From assembly GCA_947247005.1 (NCBI GenBank), contig OX365952.1, positions 49,208,722 through 49,272,721 of the forward strand: a stretch of 64,000 bases of DNA, read 5' to 3'. Source of the DNA: Spisula solida. Taxonomy: Eukaryota; Mollusca; Bivalvia; Venerida; Mactridae. A model generated the notes under the pieces. The model made no database searches. It was not told where the DNA came from and was given only the letters and a program-made list of their open reading frames with translations. Positions within the stretch are counted from its first letter, which is position 1. Each line of letters begins with the position of its first letter. Below are positions 12,352 through 22,749 of the stretch, one piece after another. The position numbers and the translations under genes are program-made.

Positions 12352-12582
12352 GGTACTATTTTATCAAAGCACTTGCGAAAATTGTTAACTTACGTTCAAG
12401 TTTGAATTCTAAATTATTCGTTAAAATCCACAACCTGGGCCAATATAATGTTTACAAGTAGGGTTTCGTTAATATTGAACAACCCTTTACAACTACATGT
12501 ATGTGCAACCGTTGATGTTATAAATGTATAAAGAATTTAAATAAGAACGAAAGTTTAAGAAGTGCTATGATAAATCAGTATC
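12352..12582. mobile_element. MITE, family M1, copy 2
   Basis: The left end (GGTACTATTTTATCAAAGCA) and right end (GCTATGATAAATCAGTATC) are diverged versions of the termini at 11197-11574, with the same TTAACTTACGTTCAA word just inside. CAGTAG flanks both sides (12346-12351, 12583-12588). At 231 bp it is shorter than copy 1, so the interior has lost sequence. Confidence 0.65.
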
Positions 12583-13079
12583 CAGTAGAATAGATAACAT
12601 GCTAGACGAAATCTAGCAGAAGTCTTTTATTTCTGTGTCTTTTTCATATAATTTCGTCCGTTCGGCATCATTTGATAAAATTGACATAAACGTTCCAAAC
12701 AACCCTCGTATAAGTTAAATGCATCACTCTAGATATCTCTATCCGGATATTGTTCATCATCACGTGGATGCTTGGCGTCATACAATGGAAACACTCGGGA
12801 CATTTTTACTCGTCCTTGGTATGACGTGACCACGTAGCGAATCTCAGACATCCGTACGGCGTTTAATGGTCGAGATGTTTCGAGTGCCTCAGACCTACCG
12901 CACTCGATGCGGAACTGATGCTTTATCACTGGCCTATCGAGTTATTCAATAATCAAATAGACGGCATCAATATGGACAAATTCCTTTACATAACCTATCT
13001 ATACGTAGATTGGTTAACCATATCCAACCTAAAGATACAAACGATCATAATTTAAGATGTAACACAGAAGAAGACGAAG

Positions 13080-13614
13080 TAGAAGGGCCGAATATAAGAT
13101 CATGATATCTATGTAAGATTATTAAATGTAACATGTATTTACAACTGCATAAACTACTCAAACATATAAAATTATTAGACAATTTATATAACATCCATAT
13201 TGGGTTGAATATCATTGGACATTCAACCAATGTATAGATAGTAGACCGATTACAAGTCTAAGTCACAAGGGCAAACATCAAATTCAACAAAAATGAAACT
13301 GAACACTGAACAGTGACAAAAACTCTAAACCCTACTCAAAAAGCATGTGACGTCAGTCAAACATAATCGCAGACAGAGCCAACAAACACAATTGCTACCA
13401 CCCCTTACATGGAAACCTCGCAAAGCAACTCAATATAGAACAGTGTACACTCCGTATTGAAATAAAAGGAAGCAGTCTTGTTTGACTTCGACGATTCACA
13501 AAGACACGAAGCCAAACCTGCTACCATAGCTGATAGAGTGTTTGAGTGGCACCAGGAAGTTATATTGTAGGCTGGGTTATGTAATCCCCTTACCATGTTT
13601 TCCACATCATTGTA
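13080..13614 (-). repeat. Dispersed about 530-bp repeat, copy 1 (possible solo LTR)
   Basis: On the minus strand this begins ATGTGGAAAACATGGTAAGG and aligns by eye along its whole length with 19740-20262 (+), including TTGGTTGAATGTCCAATG and a TATA-like TTATATAAATTG word. About 85% identity is estimated by eye, not computed. A TATA-like box and an AATAA-type word near the end would suit a solo LTR, but no clear target-site duplication or TG...CA ends were found. Confidence 0.6.
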
Positions 13615-13619
13615 TCGTT

Positions 13620-15030
13620 TTACAGTAAACGAGGTTATTGTTAACAGATGATATTAAAATTGACAATGATTTATTAGAAACACAACCAGTGGAGTAGCGA
13701 ACACTATTCCAATTATATAAAATAATCAACTAATTCTATATCTGAAGTACATCATCATGTTCAAATGCTGTAAAGATATCGCTGACGTGAATGTGTCGTA
13801 TTCTTTTATCAGCGTACACTGAACTCGTATATATCATTATGGCAAAATTATTACATTAATTTTGTACTATCATAAAAAGCACATACAAACATTATACATG
13901 ACATTTGTATAGTATTACAATAATCCAATATACCTGGAACAATTACCGTGCGGTGTAACGTCAATAACAGTTTCTTTAAAAACATCATACTGATATATAT
14001 ATAACAACGCTACACTTATAAAATACTGGTATTATTTATTGCTTGAATACAGTGATTTGAATAGTTTCTGCATGAATTATTGTTTTTATTTCACTAAGAT
14101 GCAGGGAGGACTCTATTCCTTACGACGCGTGCATATTTTGATTTACATAATGTATTTACATTTAATTTAGTATATTAGTTCACTATTACATATCATACCC
14201 AGAAATGTAAGCCAATTTGCTGTCTTATTGGCGAAATTGTCTCCCTTATTAACACCTTATCGAGACACTCGATTAACCTTACGCCTATTGAAATATAGAG
14301 CGGTAACATTTTTAAAGCATAAAAAGTCATCAAAAACATTACATGACAATATGTATCCATTTTTTAAGTAATCTGCAATCTTTGTACTTTACTTCAATAT
14401 GTTTTTTATTTAAATTGAATATGATCTTCGTGCTTCCCTAAGCGTTTGAAATAAGTAACTAATTTTGAGCTCTAGTCCTATTGAGTTCTGTACAAATCAT
14501 ACCATTTTCAGCGTTACATGGTATTTTTAAGTGATATTTTCTTATACTTATACTCATCTCACAACATTTATCCAGTTATTGAAGTAAACGAGAATGTTCA
14601 AACGTTACTTCAATTATTTTATTTCTAAGCTATGTTTTTGTCTTATTGCTTCCCTAAACGTTTTTATTTCACTAAATTTGCGATGTTCGATTTTTGTTGT
14701 CGCCAAGTACATGTGTACCGATACACAGGCTGCGATGCATGATCACGTGTTTCGTACATTGCACTCGACACTTAATCTTGTTAATCAGAGATGTGAAAAT
14801 CTTGTTTATTGGTGTGTTATTTGCCTTTAATTTAGTATGTTCATATGACGATGATAAGGGGTTAACATAAAAAAGGTCTATGTTTCAAATATTAAACGAC
14901 ATTATAGAAATAAACGATCATTACCCGTTACAAAGAGCACTCGTATGATCATTGCCCGTTACCTCTTCAATTGTGCCAGGTAGTCGTACATGACATCAAA
15001 GGAATTGGGGAAGGTAAAAACATTGACGAC
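13620..15030. other. AT-rich intergenic stretch
   Basis: Low-complexity AT-rich sequence with TATA-like runs. The 78-codon frame at 14594-14830 has no recognisable domain or codon signal. Confidence 0.5.
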
Positions 15031-15032
15031 TA

Positions 15033-15333
15033 ACTTGTCATTTCTCGGTCAATTTATAAGATAGGGAAAAAATAAGTACATTTCTTAAATCGGTTATCTT
15101 TCAGCTTTTTAACAAGGTTACTTTAAAAAAAAATCGGACAATGATTGATTAAACCTTGACGATTTTATTTAAACATGTACACAAAGTCGGACATTTTTTT
15201 TTCAACGCGGCGCGAAAAACGAAAAAAAACTCATTTAACTTGTCATTTCTCGGTCAATTTATAAGATAGGGAAAAATTAAGTACATTTCTAAAATCGGCT
15301 ATCTTTCAGCTTTTTAACAAGGTTACATTTAAA
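15033..15333 (+). repeat. Direct repeat pair (about 96 bp, offset 205 bp)
   Basis: 15033-15127 and 15238-15333 are nearly identical, both starting ACTTGTCATTTCTCGGTC and ending near TTTTTAACAAGGTTAC. The spacer of about 110 bp is not repeated. This may be the remnant of a 205-bp tandem duplication or two short repeats flanking an insertion. Confidence 0.85.
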
Positions 15334-15339
15334 GAATTC

Positions 15340-16660
15340 TGTCCATAATTAATAAAACAATATCCGTTTTAATAACAGACGTCGAATAATCTCCTACTAT
15401 GCTACGGTACTTCACCGCTAAGACAATGGAATATCGATTAATTATTGATTATCTATACGCCAGCTAAGCGACGACACCTTATTCTAATACGTATACGATT
15501 TTCGAGGAAGTTGCATCTACCTCTAATACAACTACCTGGTTGTGCATATTTTGATAATGATAGCAAACCATAATTCCACATGGTAACTTTAGAAATAAAT
15601 ATTGTTTATGTCAGAAAATGGTATATTAAAACTAATTGACATTTGTAAATTCGTATTCATAGAACTAATCAGGGACTAGGTCCGGATCTAGAAAATTATT
15701 TTTTATTTGAATGCGCCATTCCAAAGATCTAAAATTACAGTGTTTTTAGATCTTAGACCCATGGTAAAGATGTTTTCAACAGACGAGAACTTTTTAAAAT
15801 TGCATTGCTACATCGCAGTTGTAAATAAATATAAATATCAACAAGAAAATTTCGAACTTTAAGTATTTGAGTATTTGTAAAGTTATCCATACATTTGAGT
15901 GAAATAGATCAGTGGTCACCTAAATCATGATCTCCCAGGTGCTTTAAAACATAAGTGATTCAAGCGTCTGAAAGATCTAGATCGACTGGATCAGGTCCAT
16001 GAACATACACAGCGGGATACATTTTACTGCACTCGATTCTTCTGCAATGTAATATATTCACCAACTATCGATTCATAATCACAATAATGGATACTTATGG
16101 TGCAATGGTTATTCCTAGGCCAACTGGGCCAATCCGGGCTTGAGATAGACAGACTTGCTGTGTCCAAGTGGCTGCTTTTTTATTTATATACATGTGTATA
16201 TACCAATGTGTGTCAACCCAATTTGCAATAACAAATAAGAAAATACTAATTGTTAATTGTAAAAATCACTAATAAAACTTTATTTATTTCAATTTACGAT
16301 TCATACATACTCTATGATGCTAGATCTATATAGCGACAATGAAAACTTTTTTAGCTAAAATCTAAATTATGACTATAAAGTTAATCTTAAATTTTTAATA
16401 AAAACTCTGATTTTCATTCCAAATCGCCAATGTTATTTCATTTAAATAAAACTTTTATTTCATACATTTTAACTTGTGATTTACATTAATATATTTGCCC
16501 TTTAAAAATACATGTATAATAAAAGGGATTAAAATTAGAAATACATCTTTAAATATTGCACATTGCATTAGTACTGGAATATCATGCTTTTTAAACAGTT
16601 CTAAACGGATCGGCCGACTATCATTATAATCTCCAGTTAAAAATACAACCTCATGTTTTC
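15340..16660. other. AT-rich intergenic stretch
   Basis: No gene is supported. Several AGATCTA words cluster at 15680-15760 and 15970-15990 without forming a repeat unit. Confidence 0.5.
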
Positions 16661-16667
16661 TGAAAAA

Positions 16668-17081
16668 TACGGTGGCATAGAGGGGACACAAGAAATATTT
16701 TATTTATCACGTGCGCACGTGTTAGCATCACGTGCGCACGTGGTAGCTATTACGTGCGCACATAATAACTAATACGTGCGCACGTAATAGCTATCGCGTG
16801 CGCACGTGTTAGTTATTACGTGCGCACGAGTTGGTCAGTCATTGGTCAATTATCATGTGCGCACGCGATAGCTATTACGTGCGCACGCGATAGCTATTAC
16901 GTGCGCACGTGATAGCTATCGCGTGCGCACGTAATACTATCACGTGCGCACGTGATAGCTATTACGTGCGCATGTGTTAGTTATTACGTGCGCACGTAAT
17001 AGCTACCACGTGCGGTCGAGGTGCTAACACGTGCGCACGTGATAAATAAAAGATTTCTTGTGTCTCCTCTATGCCACCGTA
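16668..17081. mobile_element. Palindrome-array MITE, copy 1 (414 bp)
   Basis: Termini are inverted repeats of about 45 bp: TACGGTGGCATAGAGGGGAC at the left and its near reverse complement, ending ATGCCACCGTA, at the right. GAAAAA on both sides (16662-16667, 17082-17087) fits a 6-bp target-site duplication. The interior holds about 16 copies of a 20-22 bp unit centred on the perfect palindrome ACGTGCGCACGT, joined by palindromic TAGCTA linkers. There is no coding capacity. A second member of the family is at 46720-46929. Confidence 0.85.
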
Positions 17082-17089
17082 GAAAAAAA

Positions 17090-17935
17090 TGCATCGGGAC
17101 ATAATTTTCTAAAAACACACTATGTACAGACATCGATCGATATTCGATTGTTAACGAGGCGTAACATTACAGTTGTATAATGTCGGTTTTAATTCATGGG
17201 TCACCATGTGACCAATAATTGGTTAATAAACTTGATCTGATCTTATCTTATCCTATCTTATCTTACTACTACGCTCATTATATAAACGCTATATTGTATC
17301 AACACTTGTTTCCTAATACAATGTACAAGCATCAGTAAAGGAAGTGCATTTCGTCTTCAAATTCTACATTCACTCGTTTACGGGCGTCTTTCCCATGTGG
17401 AGAAGCCTGCAGCTTGTTACTAGCTCGTTAGTGTACCAGTTGATATTACAATCCATGCGAACTGACGACCATTGTACCAGACGAAAATAGGTGTACCAGG
17501 GCATTGTAACATCGACGAAAAGCTATCATAATTACGACGCAATTCTTTGTACGCCAGGTTGTAAATCGGCACTTTTTATAGTTCTTCATTTTCAAGATAT
17601 CATGCGGATATTTATTAGAAAATGTTCATACTCCAAGTCAATGAATCTATTTGTAGTGTTTTCATTTTAAAAATAATTATTACTATCACATGTAAACGTT
17701 TAAAATATTCATTAATTTTCACGGGAAACACGTGTGCATAATTCTTCGTATTAAATTGTAATTATTCGTCAAATATTTGTTATCAATAATATGAATATAA
17801 TACTTAACTGATTAATGTAAACAGTTGCTAAAATAGAAAGTTGAATTTGATGTTTTTTTATTGTTACAGGTGCGACGTATATTCGTCAGTACGTATAGAG
17901 AGCTAAATTCCACGGTGTAGTTATTCTAAAACATT
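17090..17935. other. Intergenic stretch upstream of the RT pseudogene
   Basis: No supported gene. A TTATCTTATC-type low-complexity run lies at 17238-17265. A polypyrimidine stretch ending TTGTTACAG at 17857-17869 looks like a splice acceptor but has no coding exon after it. Confidence 0.4.
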
Positions 17936-17940
17936 TTTTA

Positions 17941-18900
17941 CTAGTAACAACATACTGGATAAATATACTATGTGGACCTGCAGCGATGTTTGTGAAGCCC
18001 TTATATTTCTCCTTGATAACATTTTTGTTAGGCTGGGCACTACTATTTATAGACAAATTATCGGTATTCCAATGGAAACTAATTGTGCACCTCTTGTCGC
18101 AGATCTGTTTTTATATTGTTATGAACGCAATTTCATGCTAAAATTGTCTCCTGAACACAAATTTGGTGAAATTACAGCGTTTGATAATACTTCCCGATAT
18201 CTTGATGACATTTTAAATATTGATAATCCTTACTTTTCGAATAAGATCATAGATATTAACCCTGACGAATTAACACTAAATATAACTAATTAATCCGAGA
18301 CACGCGCATCATTCCTAGATTTCGATCTTGTAATTGAAGCAGGTCAAATTATTAGTGAAATTTACGACAAGAGAGATGATTTTAACATCGATACTGTAAA
18401 TTACCCACACTTGGATGAAGCTGTTCCACGGTCAACTTCTTATGGTGTTTACGCTTCTCAATTAATCCGTTTTTCTAGAGCTTGTTCTCGAGTGGAATAC
18501 TATAATACTCGAAATATTTGTATTTCTAATAAGTCACTGCAACATGGCTATCACTTCCATAAACTTCATAAAACGTTTGCAAAATTTTATAGGCGTAATT
18601 TAGATCTCATTTCTAAATATGGTGTCAATTCAAAGACACTTCTGCAACAAAGTCTGTCTCAGCCTGAATTTTATGGTGATGTGCTTTACAAATTTCGTAA
18701 GATTATGGGTCATGGCTACTTTCATGATGTGTTTATCAAGATTATAAAACTTTTCTGAGTAGAGGATATGACCCTTTAATTTTGCAAAGGACTGCATGCT
18801 TAGTAGTGGGTCCATTTACAGCTCGCCATTATGCTTCCTTTTTCATTGTGCGATGACCGGACAATATACAGACTCTATGATATGCCTCAAGACTTTTTGG
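17941..18900 (+). pseudogene. Reverse-transcriptase pseudogene (retroelement)
   Basis: Encodes part of a reverse transcriptase and its C-terminal extension. The RT palm region shows IYRQIIGIPMETNCAP, then ADLFLYCYE, then the active-site block RYLDDI, in which the catalytic aspartate pair is kept. In-frame TAA at 18291-18293 interrupts it, after which the same frame resumes with the family blocks YDKRDDF, PRSTSYGVYASQLIR, KFYRRNLDLISKYG and PEFYGDVLYKFRKI. A frameshift near 18745 and another near 18840 carry the end (GYDPLILQRTACLVVGPF, then FHCAMTGQYTDSMI) into other frames. I know this RT type from many invertebrate genomes but cannot place it securely (Penelope-like or other). No endonuclease domain is visible. 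One nonsense and two frameshift lesions make it inactive. Confidence 0.8.
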
Positions 18901-19479
18901 ACGGCTGGCATTGAAGCCTGTGTGTTACATTGTCTTGACGTACCCTTAAATATTTTGCTCTCTCGTTGCTCAGACTTCTGATTGGTCATTGAGTACTTTC
19001 TGTGCTACTCGATGGACGTTGTTCAGACACTGTTTCATGTTTTACATTCTTTAATTACCTGTCAATGTGTCCTTTTTGTTAGAGGGCATTACATGGCGGG
19101 AAACTTTTATTTACACTGTAATGTTTTATAAGGTTGTCTATTGGGTAATTGTGAGGTTTGGTGCACTGTTAAACGTTTAAGCCCCCAGTGACATTTGTCG
19201 CTGTCCGTACCAAGACGGAAGTCCTTCAGTCAACCTTCCTCTATGTTTGTATTGTCCACTTTATAGTAAAAGTAGAAAAATATTTCGCCATTGTGCCTTT
19301 TTGTTAAACTTTGTTCATTTTTTATGTGTCATTCTGCAATTTCGTTGTCCAGCACAAGGCTGTTTCGTATCTTTCAAAAGTGCATGTACACTATAATTAT
19401 ATGTGTTGTAGATGGTCGTTGTGGTGTGTAATGTCCAGTTGTTATTTTCTCGTCACTTGGCTCTCGTTCCGTTTTCGTT
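18901..19479 (+). mobile_element. Probable 3' untranslated tail of the RT element
   Basis: Sequence between the RT pseudogene and the 3' module, with no open frame. It contains AAGCCCCCAGTGACATTTG and GACGGAAGTCCTTCAGTC, which do not recur elsewhere in the window. Assignment to the retroelement is inferred from position only. Confidence 0.35.
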
Positions 19480-19620
19480 TGACTGATTGAGGCGGGAGAC
19501 TTTCGGGACGGGATGCCGTGTTTTCAGTTGGGCATTGTGCTTTGTGTGTCTTTAATATTTTCTGTGCTTAGCTGGTTAAGTTGAGTGCTACCTTCCCTGT
19601 CTGACTTAATATAATCTTTT
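19480..19620 (+). mobile_element. Retroelement 3'-end module, copy 3
   Basis: TTTTCTGTGCTTAGCTGG, then TTGAGTGCTACCTTCCCTG, preceded by TTGGGCATTGTGC, as in the other copies. This is the only copy preceded by recognisable RT sequence (18.0-18.9 kb), so it is the best guide to the parent element. Confidence 0.6.
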
Positions 19621-19739
19621 GTCTTTGTCATCGGGGTTAGCGTCGTTTTACATGTCAAAATTGTTCTGCTATATACGACCCTTAGTTTATCCAGAAGTAG
19701 AAATAATAATCAACTGGTAATAACTTGCAAAAGCGAGTG

Positions 19740-20262
19740 TTCAATATGTGGAAAACATGGTAAGGGAAGTACATCATCGAACCTACAATATAACTTCCTG
19801 GTGGCACTCAAACACTATACCAGCTATGGTAGCAGGTTTGGCTTCGCGACTTTTTGAATCGTTTAAGTCAAACAAGACTGCTTCCCTTATTTCAATACGG
19901 AGTGTGCATTGTTCTATATTGTGTTGCTTTGCGAGTTTTCCTTGTGACGGAGGGGTGGTAGCAATTGTGTTTGTTGGCTCTGTCTGCGATTATGTTTGAC
20001 TGACGCCACATGCTTTTTGAGTAAAATTTAGAGTTTTGTCACTGTTCAATTCATTTTTATTGTTCATTTGATGTTTGCCTTTGTGACTTGGTGACTTGTA
20101 ATCGGTCTACTGTCTATACGTTGGTTGAATGTCCAATGTTATTCAACCCAATATCGACGTTATATAAATTGTCTTATAATTTTAGATGTTTGAGTAGTTT
20201 ATGCAGTTGTAAATGCATATTACATTTAATAAGCTTACATAGAAATCTTGATCTAATTGAAT
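19740..20262 (+). repeat. Dispersed about 530-bp repeat, copy 2 (possible solo LTR)
   Basis: Inverted-orientation paralogue of 13080-13614. It begins ATGTGGAAAACATGGTAAGG and continues through TAGCAGGTTTGGCTTCG and the TTATATAAATTG word to ACATTTAATAAGCTTACATA. The open frame at its start is paralogous to the one in copy 1, but the frames diverge through indels, so it is probably not coding. Confidence 0.6.
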
Positions 20263-20269
20263 TATGAAT

Positions 20270-20840
20270 GAGACTTTAAATTTTAGAAAAAATGAACACA
20301 TTTTGTTATTTTTTTGGTCAATTTCACCTCAATTTCAAAGGAAAACAATTCTGTCGCAAGTGCACGAAAAGTTGCATGCAGACCCGCCCGTTTCGTCTTA
20401 TTTTAAATTCGCTATACTTTCATATGATAAATGGGGAACGTTATTACGTTATAGCAAAAAGTACTAGTAGTACCGCAACCTATCGATCTTATTTATTTTT
20501 GGATTTAGTGCATCTCGTTCAACAATATTAGCAACATAGATTATATTGGTCATTGGGATCGTGGTTTAGTTATTGCCAATAGTGTGTACTTTTTTCATGG
20601 GCAATTGGTTTCAAACGTTCAACTCGGCGTATATTAATGATTTGATTAAATATTATAGGCCCGGGTACTGAACAGTTGGCCTTCCTTTGCGAGAAAGTTA
20701 GAAATGCGGGTAAACGGAACGAGAACTTGCTAAAGTACGCGTCTTATTGACTCAGATCTAACAGTAACTCTAATTCGCAAATAAATATGTATACAATGTC
20801 GCTTTTCATGATAACTATGCTAATGTTTAAAATATTGTCG
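20270..20840. other. Intergenic stretch without a supported gene
   Basis: Two overlapping open frames of 67 and 79 codons (20264-20531) have no recognisable motif. Confidence 0.45.
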
Positions 20841-20845
20841 CTGAT

Positions 20846-21114
20846 GTTGTAGATGATGATATTGATGATGTTGATGATGTTATTGATGTTGATGATGTTA
20901 TTGATGTTGGTGATGGTGTAGATGATGTTGATGGTGATATTGATAATGTTGTTGATGATGTTGATGATGATGTTGATGATATTGATGATGTACATGTGGA
21001 TGATAGTGTTGCTGTTGCTGTTGCTGATGATGTTGTAGATGATGATGTTGATGTTGATGATGATGATGATGATGACGTTGACGATGACGACGATGATGAT
21101 GGTGATGATGATGA
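20846..21114. repeat. GAT/GTT trinucleotide microsatellite
   Basis: Imperfect (GAT)n with interspersed GTT and GTA triplets. It gives a histidine-rich 78-codon frame and an Asn/Ile-rich frame on the minus strand, both composition artefacts. It runs straight into the 5' end of a tRNA-SINE. Confidence 0.95.
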
Positions 21115-21115
21115 T

Positions 21116-21404
21116 GGTCCAGCGGTAGGGACAACTGACTACTGATCCGAAAGTTATGGGTTCGATCCCTACTCCAGCCGGATTAAAAACAGAAATGCAT
21201 TTCATTAATTAAAATTACTAACAGTCTTTCGGACGAGACATTAAGAGAGGCCCCGTGTATGATGCTTTACACCAAGCACGTGGGATGCTTCTGGAACTGA
21301 GGCATCTTCTGTATCACGCACTATCCCCCAAAAAACTAAAGCGATCAAACTCTTCTTGTGGCCTCGCATTTATGGATTTCCGGTGGCGAGGATAAATAAA
21401 AGCA
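21116..21404 (+). mobile_element. tRNA-derived SINE, family S1, copy 1
   Basis: The head has an A-box-like TGGTCCAGCGG and a consensus B box in GGGTTCGATCCC. The body shares GACGAGACATTAAG, CCGTGTATGATGCTTTAC and GATGCTTCTGGAACTG with copies at 28031 and 50334. The tail is GGCGAGGATAAATAAAAGCA. No clear target-site duplication was found because the left flank is microsatellite. Confidence 0.8.
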
Positions 21405-21937
21405 TGTAAGCTATCTCGTGTAAGTAATTATTTAATTAAGACAACTAATTCTGAACGGATGCTAATTTTTGCAACATTAGTTCAGAGAAAAATATCGTTA
21501 AAATAATTGCATTTTTATGTTGGTTGTGTCCGTATTTACAGACACTGACTCACGTTTAAACGTTCTACGAGGATTTATAATGAACCGATATTACACGTTA
21601 ATCAATATTAATACCTAGACGTTATGTAGCATAACGAGCTGTTAAGTATGTTAATGTCTACTATATGCTTGATATAAACATTGTTAAAAGCTTCCACAGT
21701 AAATGTGCAGAACAATTGAAACATTAATTAGCAAACATCCCTAATATATAAAAGAAACATTCGAAAAGTCTGCTTAATCTAAATATACCATACAAATGAC
21801 CTATTTAATTTAAATACTATTAGATACTTAAAATCAGCTCGTCGTTGAGTTAAAGGGATCAATTGCAAAGTTAAACTTATTATGCATTAACAAAAGAAAA
21901 TTGGAATAACGTGGGAGTAATTACAGGTAAGGAACCA

Positions 21938-22745
21938 CTAAATGCACAAGAGTCCTTAAAGAAATATTGGATTGACTGGAAATGGTGGTATGCATTGACA
22001 ATTCTGCTTTAAAATCATGAAATTGAGTTTAAAGTCATTGTGAACATGTATTGAATGTAGTGAAAATGTTCAATTTTGAACGTTTAGACATTTAGACCTA
22101 AATTTGAAGGTAAAAATAGAATAGGGTTAACTGGTGTGGGATCAATCCGCGCGATAACGAAGACATGTTCTCTATCTTTGATGAGCAAACTCTTTCTTAG
22201 AAGATACACGGGACCCCTTTTTATTGTATGGGTTTGAAGCTTAAATATTCTTCTTTAAGACGGTATATGTGTGCCACATGGCCATAGACTAAAATTTGAG
22301 GCCGGTCATTACACTGAACTAAAGAACAAATCTAGTTGGTGGTTCCTAACCTACAAAATTATAACAACTCGGACAGGGAACTCAACAGTACGATCAGAGC
22401 ACGAAAGACACGAACAATGAACACACATAAAAGAAAGATCAGGAACCATTAGTTCAAGTAACACTGACATATTGGAACTACATCGAGTTGAAACAAATCA
22501 TTACGGAAACTAGGCAGGAGTATAAATACAACCAGATAGCTTAAGAGCCGAGGGCGATTTATTCGAAATTGGAGCCCAACTCTTAGTTGGTCATATATGT
22601 ATGATCGAGTATAAATAAAATCCATTTCCTACAGATTTTCTCTTTCACAACACTTCAGAATTCAAGATGGCGTCCAAGATTGTCGTCATTTTATACCCAA
22701 TATGTAACTACTTTAAACTTATTTATACCTGAAATGTATTGTTTT
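21938..22745 (+). repeat. Dispersed repeat blocks B and A, second copy
   Basis: Block B (21938-22155; AACCACTAAATGCA through the CCGCGCG end) comes first, and block A (22578-22745; CTTCAGAATTCAAGATGGC) follows after about 420 bp. The copy at 9.1-9.56 kb has the opposite block order. No coding region was recognised. Confidence 0.6.
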
Positions 22746-22749
22746 CTCA

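Noticed and set aside
16090..16180. A third tRNA-like SINE head (GGTGCAATGGTTATTCC).
   Set aside because: Only an A-box-like word is present; no B box or shared body was found.
20898..21134. Histidine-rich protein of 78 codons.
   Set aside because: A translation of the (GAT)n microsatellite on the opposite strand.
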